Assembly: GCA_947626745.1 (NCBI GenBank)
Contig: CANQTF010000001.1
Coordinates: 62,001-126,000, forward strand
Length of the DNA: 64,000 nucleotides
Direction: 5' to 3'
DNA from: an uncultured Lachnospiraceae bacterium
GTDB lineage: Bacteria > Bacillota > Clostridia > Lachnospirales > Lachnospiraceae
Of this stretch, positions 1 through 8,026 are shown in pieces. Under the pieces are notes generated by a model. That model did not search any database. It had not been told where the DNA came from and worked only from the letters and a program-made list of their open reading frames with translations. Position 1 is the stretch's first letter. Each line of letters begins with the position of its first letter. Both the position numbers and the translations under genes were made by a program.

Positions 1-2
1 GG

Positions 3-458
3 ATCGATCTGGCCGAACTGATGAACCAGACGCTCGGCGAGTTCTCGGAAAAGTTTGAACAGAGGAAGCTGATCACCGTCATGAACATCAATGCGCCGCA
101 TGCCGTGATCGAGGCTGACAGCCGCAGGATATGGCGCGTGATCGAGAATCTCTTCAACAATATATACAAGTATGCCATGGAAGGGACGAGAGTGTATCTG
201 ACGATAGACCATGTGCCTGACAAGGACGGATATATCGCGCTCACCGTCAAGAATATTTCGGCGACGGCGCTGAACTGTGACCCCGCTGAACTGACGGAGC
301 GGTTCATCAGAGGAGACGAGTCGAGAACGACGGAGGGAAGCGGACTGGGGCTGTCTATCGCCAAGAATCTGACCGAGGCGCAGAACGGAACGTTTGAGAT
401 CCGTCTCGACGGCGATCTGTTCAAGGTCATTCTGACGTTCCCGGCCGCGCGGGACTAG
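3..458 (+). CDS. Sensor histidine kinase, C-terminal part (truncated by window edge)
   Basis: The frame is open from the first bases of the window, so the gene begins upstream and only about 150 C-terminal residues are present. They form a HATPase_c (GHKL) domain: an N-box with ENLFNNIYKYA, and a G2 box GSGLGLSIAKNL near the end. This domain binds ATP for autophosphorylation of a His located in the missing part. An internal ATG at 21 is unlikely to be the start because it would cut the domain. The gene ends two bases before the convergent prs stop, so the two transcripts must overlap or share termination. Input signal and partner regulator cannot be seen. Confidence 0.85.
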   Translation: MDLAELMNQTLGEFSEKFEQRKLITVMNINAPHAVIEADSRRIWRVIENLFNNIYKYAMEGTRVYLTIDHVPDKDGYIALTVKNISATALNCDPAELTERFIRGDESRTTEGSGLGLSIAKNLTEAQNGTFEIRLDGDLFKVILTFPAARD

Positions 459-460
459 CG

Positions 461-1654
461 CTACAGCTCAAACGCGCTCATCTCACGGTTGTTGTAGCGG
501 GCAAGGATCTGGTGGATCTTGTCGGTGGGCGTGTAGATGTTAGCCATGGAAGCGTCATGGTTCAGGAAATCAATGATAGAAGCGACGAACTTACTCATAT
601 CAGCCTCCACATAGTAGGGCTTTTCTTTGAGCTCCGGGGGCTGATAGCAGAGGTTCGTCGAGATGATCCTGTCAAAATAACATTTCTCATAGGCCTCATC
701 AAAGGCCTTCAGGCCGTCTGTGAAGAGACCGAAGGTGCAGCATACGAAGACGCGCTTTGCATTCATCTTCTTGAGATGCATGGCGGTGTCGATCATGCTG
801 CCGCCGGAGGAGATCATGTCGTCGATGATAATGGCGTCTTTGCCGTCCACGTTGTCGCCCAGAAATTCATGCGCAACAATGGGATTCTTGCCGTTCACGA
901 TAACGGAGTAATCACGGCGTTTATAGAACATACCCACATCTACTCCCAGAACATCCGCAAAATAGACCGCCCTGTCGAGCGCTCCCTCGTCGGGACTGAT
1001 GACTAGCGTGTGTTCTTTGTCTATGATGAGATCCTTCTCGGTGTGAAGCAGCGAGCGGATAAACTGATAGGGCGGCGTAAAGTTGTCAAAGCCCTTGAGC
1101 GGCACTGAATTCTGCACTCTGGGATCGTGGGCGTCAAAGGTGATGAAATTGGCCACGCCCATATCCATAAGCTCCTTGATCGCGTAGGCGCAATCCAGCG
1201 ATTCGCGGCCGTTGCGCTTGTGCTGTCTGCCCTCGTAGAGAAAGGGCATGATCACGGTGACGCGGTGCGCTTTGCCGTTGATGGCGGAGATGATCCTTTT
1301 CAGATCCTGATAGTGGTCGTCGGGGGACATGTGATTCTCAAAGCCGTTCATCTGATAGGTGATGCTGTGGTTGCACACATCTACCAAGATAAAGATATCC
1401 TTGCCTCTGACGGAGGAGGGCAGCACGCTTTTGGCCTCGCCCGTTCCGAAACGGGGGCATTCCACCTCCACAAGATAGTTGTCTTCCATATATCCGTGAA
1501 AAGCCGGATCGTTCTTGAAATTGTTGTCAAGGCTCTTGCGAAACTCCACCAGATGACTGTTGACCTTAGCGGCGAGCGGCAGAGCGGATCTCGTCGTGAG
1601 AAGCTTGATCGGTGCGACCGGCATCGCATTCTTAAGCTGTTCCGTGTTAGGCAT
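461..1654 (-). CDS. prs: Ribose-phosphate pyrophosphokinase (PRPP synthetase), long form
   Basis: Makes 5-phosphoribosyl-1-diphosphate from ribose 5-phosphate and ATP for nucleotide, His and Trp synthesis. Length is 397 residues, against about 315 for the common bacterial enzyme. The type I phosphoribosyltransferase PRPP loop is clear at residues 275-288 (IIIDDMISSGGSM). A segment at 141-156 (EGRQHKRNGRES) sits where the classical flexible ATP-binding loop lies, and FDAHDPRV (173-180) resembles the catalytic His region. Extra length lies in the N-terminal half and in insertions. The GGGAGG ribosome site sits just upstream of the ATG at 1654. It is convergent with the partial kinase and divergent from the DUF512 gene, with overlapping promoters. 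Confidence 0.85.
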   Translation of the reverse strand: MPNTEQLKNAMPVAPIKLLTTRSALPLAAKVNSHLVEFRKSLDNNFKNDPAFHGYMEDNYLVEVECPRFGTGEAKSVLPSSVRGKDIFILVDVCNHSITYQMNGFENHMSPDDHYQDLKRIISAINGKAHRVTVIMPFLYEGRQHKRNGRESLDCAYAIKELMDMGVANFITFDAHDPRVQNSVPLKGFDNFTPPYQFIRSLLHTEKDLIIDKEHTLVISPDEGALDRAVYFADVLGVDVGMFYKRRDYSVIVNGKNPIVAHEFLGDNVDGKDAIIIDDMISSGGSMIDTAMHLKKMNAKRVFVCCTFGLFTDGLKAFDEAYEKCYFDRIISTNLCYQPPELKEKPYYVEADMSKFVASIIDFLNHDASMANIYTPTDKIHQILARYNNREMSAFEL

Positions 1655-1705
1655 GGTTTCCTCCCGTCATTCGTGACTGTAATGTAACCGCACAGCAACA
1701 CTTAT

Positions 1706-1734
1706 TTTATATCATTCCGCTAGTGACACGTCAA
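1706..1734 (-). promoter_or_regulatory. Promoter of prs
   Basis: On the minus strand TTGACG (forward 1729-1734), 17-base spacer, TATAAA (forward 1706-1711). A near-consensus sigma-A promoter about 50 bases upstream of the prs start. Its -35 box abuts the -35 box of the divergent DUF512 promoter. Confidence 0.7.
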
Positions 1735-1751
1735 GAAATTTCTAGTAGAAT
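1723..1751 (+). promoter_or_regulatory. Promoter of DUF512-der-plsY-gpsA operon
   Basis: GTGACA (1723-1728), 17-base spacer, TAGAAT (1746-1751), about 40 bases before the start codon at 1791. It overlaps the prs promoter on the opposite strand. Confidence 0.6.
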
Positions 1752-1790
1752 ATAGACAGCGCATACCATGTGCGGCGGGAGACGGATATC

Positions 1791-3128
1791 ATGCGGAAGG
1801 AAGAAAAAAAGCAGCATATCGTGCAGCGGGTCGAAGCGGGTTCCGCGGCGGAGGAAATGGGGATAGAGACGGGGGATATCCTGCTTGCCGTCAACGGCAC
1901 AGAGATCGAGGATATCTTTGATTATCAGTATCTGACGCAGGACGAGTATGTGGAGGTGTCGGTCAGGAAGAAGAACGGCGAGGAGTGGCTTCTGGAGATC
2001 GATAAAGACTATGACGAGGATCTGGGGATCGTCTTCGAGAACGGACTGATGGACGAGTATCGTTCGTGCAGGAACAAGTGTATCTTCTGCTTTATCGACC
2101 AGATGCCGAAGGGGATGCGCGAAACGCTCTACTTTAAGGACGACGATTCCCGTCTGTCTTTTCTGCAGGGGAATTATGTGACGCTGACGAACATGTCCGA
2201 CAGGGACATAGACCGCATTATTCGGTATCGTCTGTCGCCGATCAACATCTCTTTTCAGACGACCGATCCGGAGCTCCGCTGCAGGATGCTGAACAACCGC
2301 TTCGCGGGTCAGGCGCTCGGACACGTGCAGAGACTGTACGAGGCGGGTATCACCATGAACGGACAGATCGTACTCTGCAAGGGGATCAACGACGGGGCAA
2401 AGCTGGAGCGGAGCATAGCGGATCTGACCGCATATCTGCCGCATTTGGAGAGCGTGTCGGTCGTTCCCGTCGGGCTTTCCAAATTTCGGGACGGGCTGTA
2501 CCCGTTAGAGCCCTTTGACAGGGAGGATGCGAAGCGGGTCCTTAGGTGTATCCACGGCTGGCAGGACAGGCTCTATCCCAAACACGGGCTCCATTTTGTA
2601 CACGCGTCAGATGAGTGGTATGAGCTGGCAGGGGAGAAGCTGCCGGAAGCGGAGCGGTACGACGGGTATCCGCAGCTCGAGAACGGCGTGGGGATGTTAC
2701 GCCTTCAGGCGGATGAGTTTGACGAGGCGATGACGCAGGTCGAGAAGGAGAGAGAGCGGTATGCGGGCTGCCGGGGCGAGCTGTCGGTGGCGACGGGCAG
2801 ACTGGCGTATCCGTATCTGTCGGCGATGGCGCAGCGCATGACGGCGTGTTTCCCGGCTCTGACGATCCATGTCTATGCGATCACCAACGATTTCTTCGGC
2901 GAGCTGATCACGGTGTCCGGGCTTCTGACGGGGCAGGACATCATACGGCAGCTTCGGGGCAGAAAACTGGGCGAGCGGCTGCTGCTCCCGCAGAACGTGC
3001 TGCGCAGCGGAGAGGATTATCTCTTGGACGACGTTACCGTTTCGGAGATGGAAAAGGCTTTACAAGTAAAGATAGATATTGTAAAATCAAGCGGACATGA
3101 TTTTGTGCATACGGTGTTAGAGGTGTGA
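1791..3128 (+). CDS. PDZ / radical SAM DUF512 protein
   Basis: 445 residues. A PDZ-like domain occupies about residues 8-70 (VEAGSAAEEMGIETGDILLAV). It is followed by a radical-SAM-type Cys cluster C93-x3-C97-x2-C100 in SCRNKCIFCFIDQMPKGMR, then the DUF512 C-terminal region. This family is widespread in Firmicutes directly upstream of der; its function is not established. I chose ATG 1791 because GGGAG at 1777-1781 is well spaced from it; an in-frame GTG at 1770 would add seven residues and lacks a ribosome site. Der starts 3 bases after the stop, so translation is probably coupled. Confidence 0.88.
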   Translation: MRKEEKKQHIVQRVEAGSAAEEMGIETGDILLAVNGTEIEDIFDYQYLTQDEYVEVSVRKKNGEEWLLEIDKDYDEDLGIVFENGLMDEYRSCRNKCIFCFIDQMPKGMRETLYFKDDDSRLSFLQGNYVTLTNMSDRDIDRIIRYRLSPINISFQTTDPELRCRMLNNRFAGQALGHVQRLYEAGITMNGQIVLCKGINDGAKLERSIADLTAYLPHLESVSVVPVGLSKFRDGLYPLEPFDREDAKRVLRCIHGWQDRLYPKHGLHFVHASDEWYELAGEKLPEAERYDGYPQLENGVGMLRLQADEFDEAMTQVEKERERYAGCRGELSVATGRLAYPYLSAMAQRMTACFPALTIHVYAITNDFFGELITVSGLLTGQDIIRQLRGRKLGERLLLPQNVLRSGEDYLLDDVTVSEMEKALQVKIDIVKSSGHDFVHTVLEV

Positions 3129-3131
3129 TAC

Positions 3132-4466
3132 ATGAGCAAGAGGAAGGCCAAGCCGATCGTCGCGGTGGTGGGAAGACCCAACGTGGGGAAATCCACACTG
3201 TTCAACGCACTGGCAGGGGAAAATATATCGATCGTCAAGGACACGCCGGGGATCACCAGAGACCGCATCTACGCGGATATCTCGTGGCTTGACATGAATT
3301 TTACGCTGATCGACACGGGCGGCATCGAGCCGGAGAGCCGGGACGTCATTCTTTCGCAGATGAGAGAACAGGCGCAGATGGCGATCGACACGGCGGACGT
3401 GATCATTTTTATGGTGGACGTGAAGCAGGGGCTGGTGGATGCGGACTCCAAGGTGGCGGATATGCTGCGGCGCTCACGAAAACCGATCGTGCTGGCCGTC
3501 AACAAGGTAGATGATTTCAACAAATATATGGCCGATGTCTATGAGTTCTACAATCTGGGCATCGGGGAGCCGTTTCCGGTCTCGTCCGTCAATAAGTTGG
3601 GATTCGGGGAGCTTTTGGACGAGGTTTCCTCTTATTTTGACAGGGAGGCGGCGGAAGAGGAGGAGGACGACCGCATCAAGGTCGCGATCGTCGGCAAGCC
3701 CAATGTGGGGAAATCCTCCATTATCAACAGGCTGACAGGGGAAAACCGCGTGATCGTGTCCGATATCGCGGGCACGACAAGAGATGCGATCGACACGGAG
3801 GTCACCCACAACGGCAGGGAGTATGTCTTTATCGACACGGCCGGACTGCGCAGAAAGAACAAGATCAAAGAGGATCTGGAGCGCTATATGATCATCCGCA
3901 CCGTCGCCGCCGTGGAGCGGGCGGATATCGTGATACTTGTCATCGACGCCACGGAGGGCGTGACGGAGCAGGATGCCAAGATCGCGGGAATAGCCCATGA
4001 CCGCGGCAAGGCGACCGTTATTGCGGTCAACAAGTGGGATGTCATCAAGAAGGATAATAAGACCGTCAATGAATACACGCAGAAGGTCAGGCAGGTGCTC
4101 TCTTTTATGCCCTATGCGGAGATCGTGTTTATCTCTGCAATGACCGGACAGAGACTTACGAAGCTGTATGATACGATAGACATCGTGAATGAGAATCACG
4201 CCATGCGTGTGGCGACGGGCGTGCTCAACGAGATCATGTCCGAGGCGGTGGCGATGCAGCAGCCTCCCACGGACAAGGGGAAGCGTCTGCGCCTGTACTA
4301 CATCACACAGGCGGCCGTGAGACCTCCGACCTTCGTTATCTTTGTCAACGACAAAGAGCTGATGCACTTCTCCTACACGAGATATCTGGAGAATCAGATC
4401 AGAGAGACGTTTGGCTTCCGGGGAACGCCGTTTAAATTCATCATACGGGAGAGAAAGGAAAAGTAA
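3132..4466 (+). CDS. der: Ribosome biogenesis GTPase Der (EngA)
   Basis: Double-GTPase needed for maturation of the 50S subunit. 444 residues, the usual length. The first G domain has the P-loop GRPNVGKST at about residues 14-22, DTGG and NKVD motifs. The second begins near residue 185 with GKPNVGKSS, DTAG and NKWD. The C-terminal KH-like domain ends with FGFRGTPFKFIIRERK, typical of the family. It is the second gene of the DUF512-der-plsY-gpsA operon. Confidence 0.97.
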   Translation: MSKRKAKPIVAVVGRPNVGKSTLFNALAGENISIVKDTPGITRDRIYADISWLDMNFTLIDTGGIEPESRDVILSQMREQAQMAIDTADVIIFMVDVKQGLVDADSKVADMLRRSRKPIVLAVNKVDDFNKYMADVYEFYNLGIGEPFPVSSVNKLGFGELLDEVSSYFDREAAEEEEDDRIKVAIVGKPNVGKSSIINRLTGENRVIVSDIAGTTRDAIDTEVTHNGREYVFIDTAGLRRKNKIKEDLERYMIIRTVAAVERADIVILVIDATEGVTEQDAKIAGIAHDRGKATVIAVNKWDVIKKDNKTVNEYTQKVRQVLSFMPYAEIVFISAMTGQRLTKLYDTIDIVNENHAMRVATGVLNEIMSEAVAMQQPPTDKGKRLRLYYITQAAVRPPTFVIFVNDKELMHFSYTRYLENQIRETFGFRGTPFKFIIRERKEK

Positions 4467-4472
4467 ATAAAA

Positions 4473-5171
4473 GTGGAACGGTTAATATGTTTGCTGATAG
4501 GCTATGTGTTCGGCCTGTTTCAGACGGCTTATATCTATGGAAAACTCCACGGGATCGACATCAGGGACTACGGGAGCGGCAACGCCGGCACGACCAACAC
4601 CCTCAGGGTGCTGGGGCGCAAGGCGGGCATACTCGTGCTGTTTGGCGATATCGCCAAGTGTATCTTGGCGATCGTGGCCGCGGATCTCATCTTTGGCAAA
4701 ACACATCAGGACATGGTCTACCTGTTAAAGATATATGCGGCGGCCGGTGCGATCCTCGGGCACAATTTTCCTTTTTATCTGCATTTTAGAGGCGGAAAGG
4801 GCATTGCGGCGACGGCCGGCATGATCCTCGCCTTCCACCCTTATTTTATCCCGGTGGCGATCGTGCTGTTCTTCGGCGTGTTCTTTACGACGCACTATGT
4901 GTCTCTGGGATCTTTGGTTCTGTATGCCGGCTTTTTCGCGGAGATGATCCTGTTAGGACAGGCGGGCGTATTCGGCATGACGCAGCCGCACCTGATCGAA
5001 CTGTACATAGTGACCGCGTTTTTGACGGTCATGGCTTACTATAAGCACAGGGAGAATATCAAGAGACTGTTGAGCGGCACGGAGCGCAAGACTTATCTGA
5101 GCCACAGGGACGGCGGCAAAGACCCGGACAGGGCTATGTCCGAGAAGAGAGAAGGAGAAGAGAATGGCTGA
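4473..5171 (+). CDS. plsY: Acyl-phosphate glycerol-3-phosphate acyltransferase PlsY
   Basis: Membrane enzyme that transfers an acyl group from acyl-phosphate to glycerol 3-phosphate, the first step of phospholipid synthesis. 232 residues with about five hydrophobic segments. Family motifs are present: GSGNAGTTNTLR near residue 35 and GHNFPFYLHFRGGKGIAAT near residue 100. The start is GTG, with GAGAAAGGAA upstream inside the end of der. The polar C-terminal tail of about 40 residues is longer than usual and overlaps the gpsA start by 8 bases. PlsY and GpsA together provide and consume glycerol 3-phosphate. Confidence 0.95.
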   Translation: MERLICLLIGYVFGLFQTAYIYGKLHGIDIRDYGSGNAGTTNTLRVLGRKAGILVLFGDIAKCILAIVAADLIFGKTHQDMVYLLKIYAAAGAILGHNFPFYLHFRGGKGIAATAGMILAFHPYFIPVAIVLFFGVFFTTHYVSLGSLVLYAGFFAEMILLGQAGVFGMTQPHLIELYIVTAFLTVMAYYKHRENIKRLLSGTERKTYLSHRDGGKDPDRAMSEKREGEENG

Positions 5172-6186
5172 CATCAGTATCATAGGCGCCGGAAGCTGGG
5201 GCACCGCGCTGGCGCTGAATCTGCACAGGAACGGTCACCGCGTGACGGTGTGGTCTATCGTGGAAGCGGAGATCGAGATGTTAAAGACCGAGCGCGAGCA
5301 CAAGGATAAACTGCCCGGCGTGAAGCTGCCGGACGATATGGAGTTTACGACGGACCTGCAGACGGCGGCAGCCGGGCGGGACGTGCTGGTGCTGGCGGTG
5401 CCGTCTCCCCACACGAGGAGCGTGGCGCGCAGCCTTGCGCCCTATGTGCGCGACGGGCAGCTCATCATCAACGCCTCCAAGGGGATCGAGGATAAGACGC
5501 TGATGACGATGTCGGCGGTCATCGAGGAGGAACTTCCGCAGACGGAGGTGGCGGTCTTATCCGGGCCTTCCCATGCGGAGGAAGTGGGCAGAGGGCTGCC
5601 GACGACTATCGTTGTCGGCGCGAAGCGCAAGGCCACGGCGGAATATCTGCAGAATATCTTTATGAACGAAGTCTTCCGCGTATACATCAGCCCCGACGTG
5701 CTGGGGATCGAGCTTGGCGCGGCGCTCAAAAATGTGGTGGCGCTGGCGGCCGGTATTGCGGACGGGCTGGGCTACGGCGACAACACCAAGGCCGCACTGA
5801 TCACGAGAGGGATCACGGAGATCGGCAGACTCGGCGTGAAGATGGGCGGCAAGCTGGAGACGTTTTACGGGCTGACGGGGATCGGCGATCTGATCGTCAC
5901 CTGCGCCTCCATGCACTCGCGCAACAGGCGCGCGGGTATCCTGATCGGGCAGGGCTTCACGATGGAACAGGCGATGGAAGAGGTCAAAATGGTGGTGGAG
6001 GGCGTGTATTCCGCCAAAGCCGCGATCGGACTGGCGAGGCGATATGACGTGCAGCTCCCTATCATCGAGGAAGTGAATGCGATCCTGTTCGAGGGGCAGT
6101 CTGCCGACGAGGCGGTGAAGAATCTGATGCTCCGCGACAAGAAAATAGAAAATCCCCTTCTTCCGTGGGAAGAAGAGGACTCATAA
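5164..6186 (+). CDS. gpsA: Glycerol-3-phosphate dehydrogenase [NAD(P)+]
   Basis: Cytosolic reduction of dihydroxyacetone phosphate to glycerol 3-phosphate, the substrate of PlsY. 340 residues. The N-terminal Rossmann fold starts at once with GAGSWGTALA. The catalytic-domain signature ELGAALKNVVALAAGIADG, with its conserved Lys, lies near residue 180-200. The start codon lies inside plsY (8-base overlap), preceded by GAGAAGGAGAAG, so translation is coupled. It ends the operon; metF is convergent 21 bases away with no clear hairpin between them. Confidence 0.97.
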   Translation: MADISIIGAGSWGTALALNLHRNGHRVTVWSIVEAEIEMLKTEREHKDKLPGVKLPDDMEFTTDLQTAAAGRDVLVLAVPSPHTRSVARSLAPYVRDGQLIINASKGIEDKTLMTMSAVIEEELPQTEVAVLSGPSHAEEVGRGLPTTIVVGAKRKATAEYLQNIFMNEVFRVYISPDVLGIELGAALKNVVALAAGIADGLGYGDNTKAALITRGITEIGRLGVKMGGKLETFYGLTGIGDLIVTCASMHSRNRRAGILIGQGFTMEQAMEEVKMVVEGVYSAKAAIGLARRYDVQLPIIEEVNAILFEGQSADEAVKNLMLRDKKIENPLLPWEEEDS

Positions 6187-6207
6187 AAAACCAAGCAGGG
6201 AAGGCGG

Positions 6208-7062
6208 CTACAGCATATGATATATGTCGGTAGTCGTCTTTACTTTATTCATGGAATAGATGTGTATGCCGTCCACGCCGTGCTCCTGCAGATCGCGTAT
6301 CTGCTCCACGGCGTATGCGATGCCGGCCTTGCGCATATCCTCCTTGTCGTCTCCGTAGGTGGCGATGAGGTCAGCCAGCTTCTTGGGTACGGTCGAGCCG
6401 GACAGGGACACGGTCGTGCCGAGCTGTTTGGCCGTCGTGATCGGCATGATGCCCGCGTGGACGGGCACGTGTATCCCGATCGCGGCCGCCCTGTCCAGAA
6501 AACGGTAGAAGAAGTCGTTGTCAAAGAACATCTGGGAGATCAGGGAACTCACGCCGGCATCGACCTTCTCTTTCAGGTGGCGCAGATCCTCCTCGAAACT
6601 CGGCGCTTCAAAGTGCTTCTCGGGATAGCACGCGCCCGAGATGATCAGATCCGTGTGCTCTTTCAGATAGCGCACGAGGTCGGACGCATAGTGAAATTCC
6701 CGCCGGTCATACTGCTCATCCGTCATCGTCTGCGGCCTGTCCCCGCGCAGCGCCAGCACATGGGTCACGCCCGCTTCCCGCAAGGCGGCGCAGTTTTCGG
6801 CCAGATCCTTTTTTGTAAAGCCTACGCAGGTGATGTGGGCGACCGCGTCGATCTGCAGCTCTTTCTGTATGAAGGAAGTGATCTCTATCGTCTTGCCGGC
6901 TCTGGACCCTCCGGCCCCGTAAGTGCAGCTGATGAAGTCGGGACAAAGGGCGCCGAGGTCCCGCAGTATCTGATATACGTTCTCGAATTCCTCGTCCTTT
7001 TTCGGGGGAAATACCTCGAAGGAAAGTCCGGATTTCCGGTGGTTTGTCTGCTTTTCTGACAT
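6208..7062 (-). CDS. metF: 5,10-methylenetetrahydrofolate reductase
   Basis: Reduces methylene-THF to methyl-THF for methionine synthesis or, in acetogens, the Wood-Ljungdahl methyl branch. 284 residues covering one MTHFR barrel: SFEVFPPKKDEE at the N-terminus, CTYGAGGS near residue 46, ALRGDRP near residue 105. There is no adjacent metV/MTHFR_C gene or homocysteine methyltransferase, so the partner pathway cannot be told from here. The gene stands alone, divergent from the MoxR operon with overlapping promoters. The ribosome site GGAGGGACG precedes the ATG at 7062. Confidence 0.93.
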   Translation of the reverse strand: MSEKQTNHRKSGLSFEVFPPKKDEEFENVYQILRDLGALCPDFISCTYGAGGSRAGKTIEITSFIQKELQIDAVAHITCVGFTKKDLAENCAALREAGVTHVLALRGDRPQTMTDEQYDRREFHYASDLVRYLKEHTDLIISGACYPEKHFEAPSFEEDLRHLKEKVDAGVSSLISQMFFDNDFFYRFLDRAAAIGIHVPVHAGIMPITTAKQLGTTVSLSGSTVPKKLADLIATYGDDKEDMRKAGIAYAVEQIRDLQEHGVDGIHIYSMNKVKTTTDIYHML

Positions 7063-7096
7063 GGGTTCGTCCCTCCGTGATTCTTACAACAAGTTC

Positions 7097-7125
7097 TTGC
7101 TTTTGTACCTGAAATATCGTAACAT
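7097..7125 (+). promoter_or_regulatory. Promoter of moxR-VWA-signalling operon
   Basis: TTGCTT (7097-7102), 17-base spacer, TAACAT (7120-7125), about 65 bases before the MoxR start. It overlaps the metF promoter on the other strand. Confidence 0.45.
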
Positions 7126-7144
7126 ACATTTATAGGTAAGGCAA
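7116..7144 (-). promoter_or_regulatory. Promoter of metF
   Basis: Minus-strand TTGCCT (forward 7139-7144), 17-base spacer, TACGAT (forward 7116-7121) preceded by TGT, an extended -10. The leader to the metF start is about 50 bases. Confidence 0.5.
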
Positions 7145-7191
7145 GAAGACAAATTTTCGGAAATAACGAAAGCACCGGAAAGGATCGGAAA

Positions 7192-8016
7192 ATGAGCGAA
7201 CAGAATCAGAGTTTTAACAGCACCCCGGACTATGTGGCGTCCCAACAGCTTTTGGCGAGCGTCAATGTGGCAATAGCCCTGCAGAAGCCGCTCCTCGTGA
7301 AGGGAGAGCCGGGAACGGGCAAGACCATGCTGGCACAGGCGGTCGCCAATTCCCTCGGCAAGAAACTGATCATATGGAATATCAAATCGACGACGAAGGC
7401 GCAGGACGGCCTGTATATGTACGATACGATCCAGAGGCTGTACGACGGGCAGTTCGGCGAGGAAGGGGTCGATGATATCGCCCACTATATCAAGCTCGGC
7501 AAGCTGGGTGAGGCGTTTGAATCCGAGGAGCAGGTGATCCTGCTGATCGACGAGATCGACAAGGCGGATCTGGAATTTCCCAACGATCTGCTCTGGGAAC
7601 TGGATCAAATGGAGTTCTATATCCACGAGACGAAGCGGACGGTCAAGGCGAAGCACCGCCCGATCGTCATCATCACCTCCAACGCGGAGAAGGAGCTGCC
7701 CGATGCTTTTCTGCGCCGCTGCATATTCCACTATATTGATTTTCCCGAGCAGGAGCTTATGGAGGAGATCGTAAGGACGCACTATCCGCATGTGGAAGAG
7801 AAGCTCTTAAAAGATGCGATGGAGGTATTCTATTGGATCCGCTCGATGAAGGATATCCGCAAGAAACCGAGCACGTCGGAGCTGATCGACTGGATCAACG
7901 CCCTGCAGATCGGCGGCATTCCGACGGACAGACTGCGGGAGGAGCTTCCTTTTATCGGCGTGGTGGTCAAGAAGGACGAAGATCTGGAGACGGTCAGGAG
8001 CAGGAAGAACCTGTAA
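7192..8016 (+). CDS. MoxR-family AAA+ ATPase
   Basis: 274 residues. Walker A GEPGTGKT at about residues 38-45, Walker B VILLIDEIDK near 120, an Arg-rich LRRCIFHYIDFPE segment near 176-188, and a C-terminal lid. MoxR ATPases act as chaperones that activate or insert cofactors into a partner, usually encoded next to a von Willebrand factor A protein, as here. The VWA gene starts 10 bases downstream, and the signalling genes that follow appear to belong to the same transcript. The client protein is not identifiable. Start ATG 7192 follows GGAAAGGATCGGAAA. Confidence 0.9.
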   Translation: MSEQNQSFNSTPDYVASQQLLASVNVAIALQKPLLVKGEPGTGKTMLAQAVANSLGKKLIIWNIKSTTKAQDGLYMYDTIQRLYDGQFGEEGVDDIAHYIKLGKLGEAFESEEQVILLIDEIDKADLEFPNDLLWELDQMEFYIHETKRTVKAKHRPIVIITSNAEKELPDAFLRRCIFHYIDFPEQELMEEIVRTHYPHVEEKLLKDAMEVFYWIRSMKDIRKKPSTSELIDWINALQIGGIPTDRLREELPFIGVVVKKDEDLETVRSRKNL

Positions 8017-8026
8017 GAGGGTAGGT

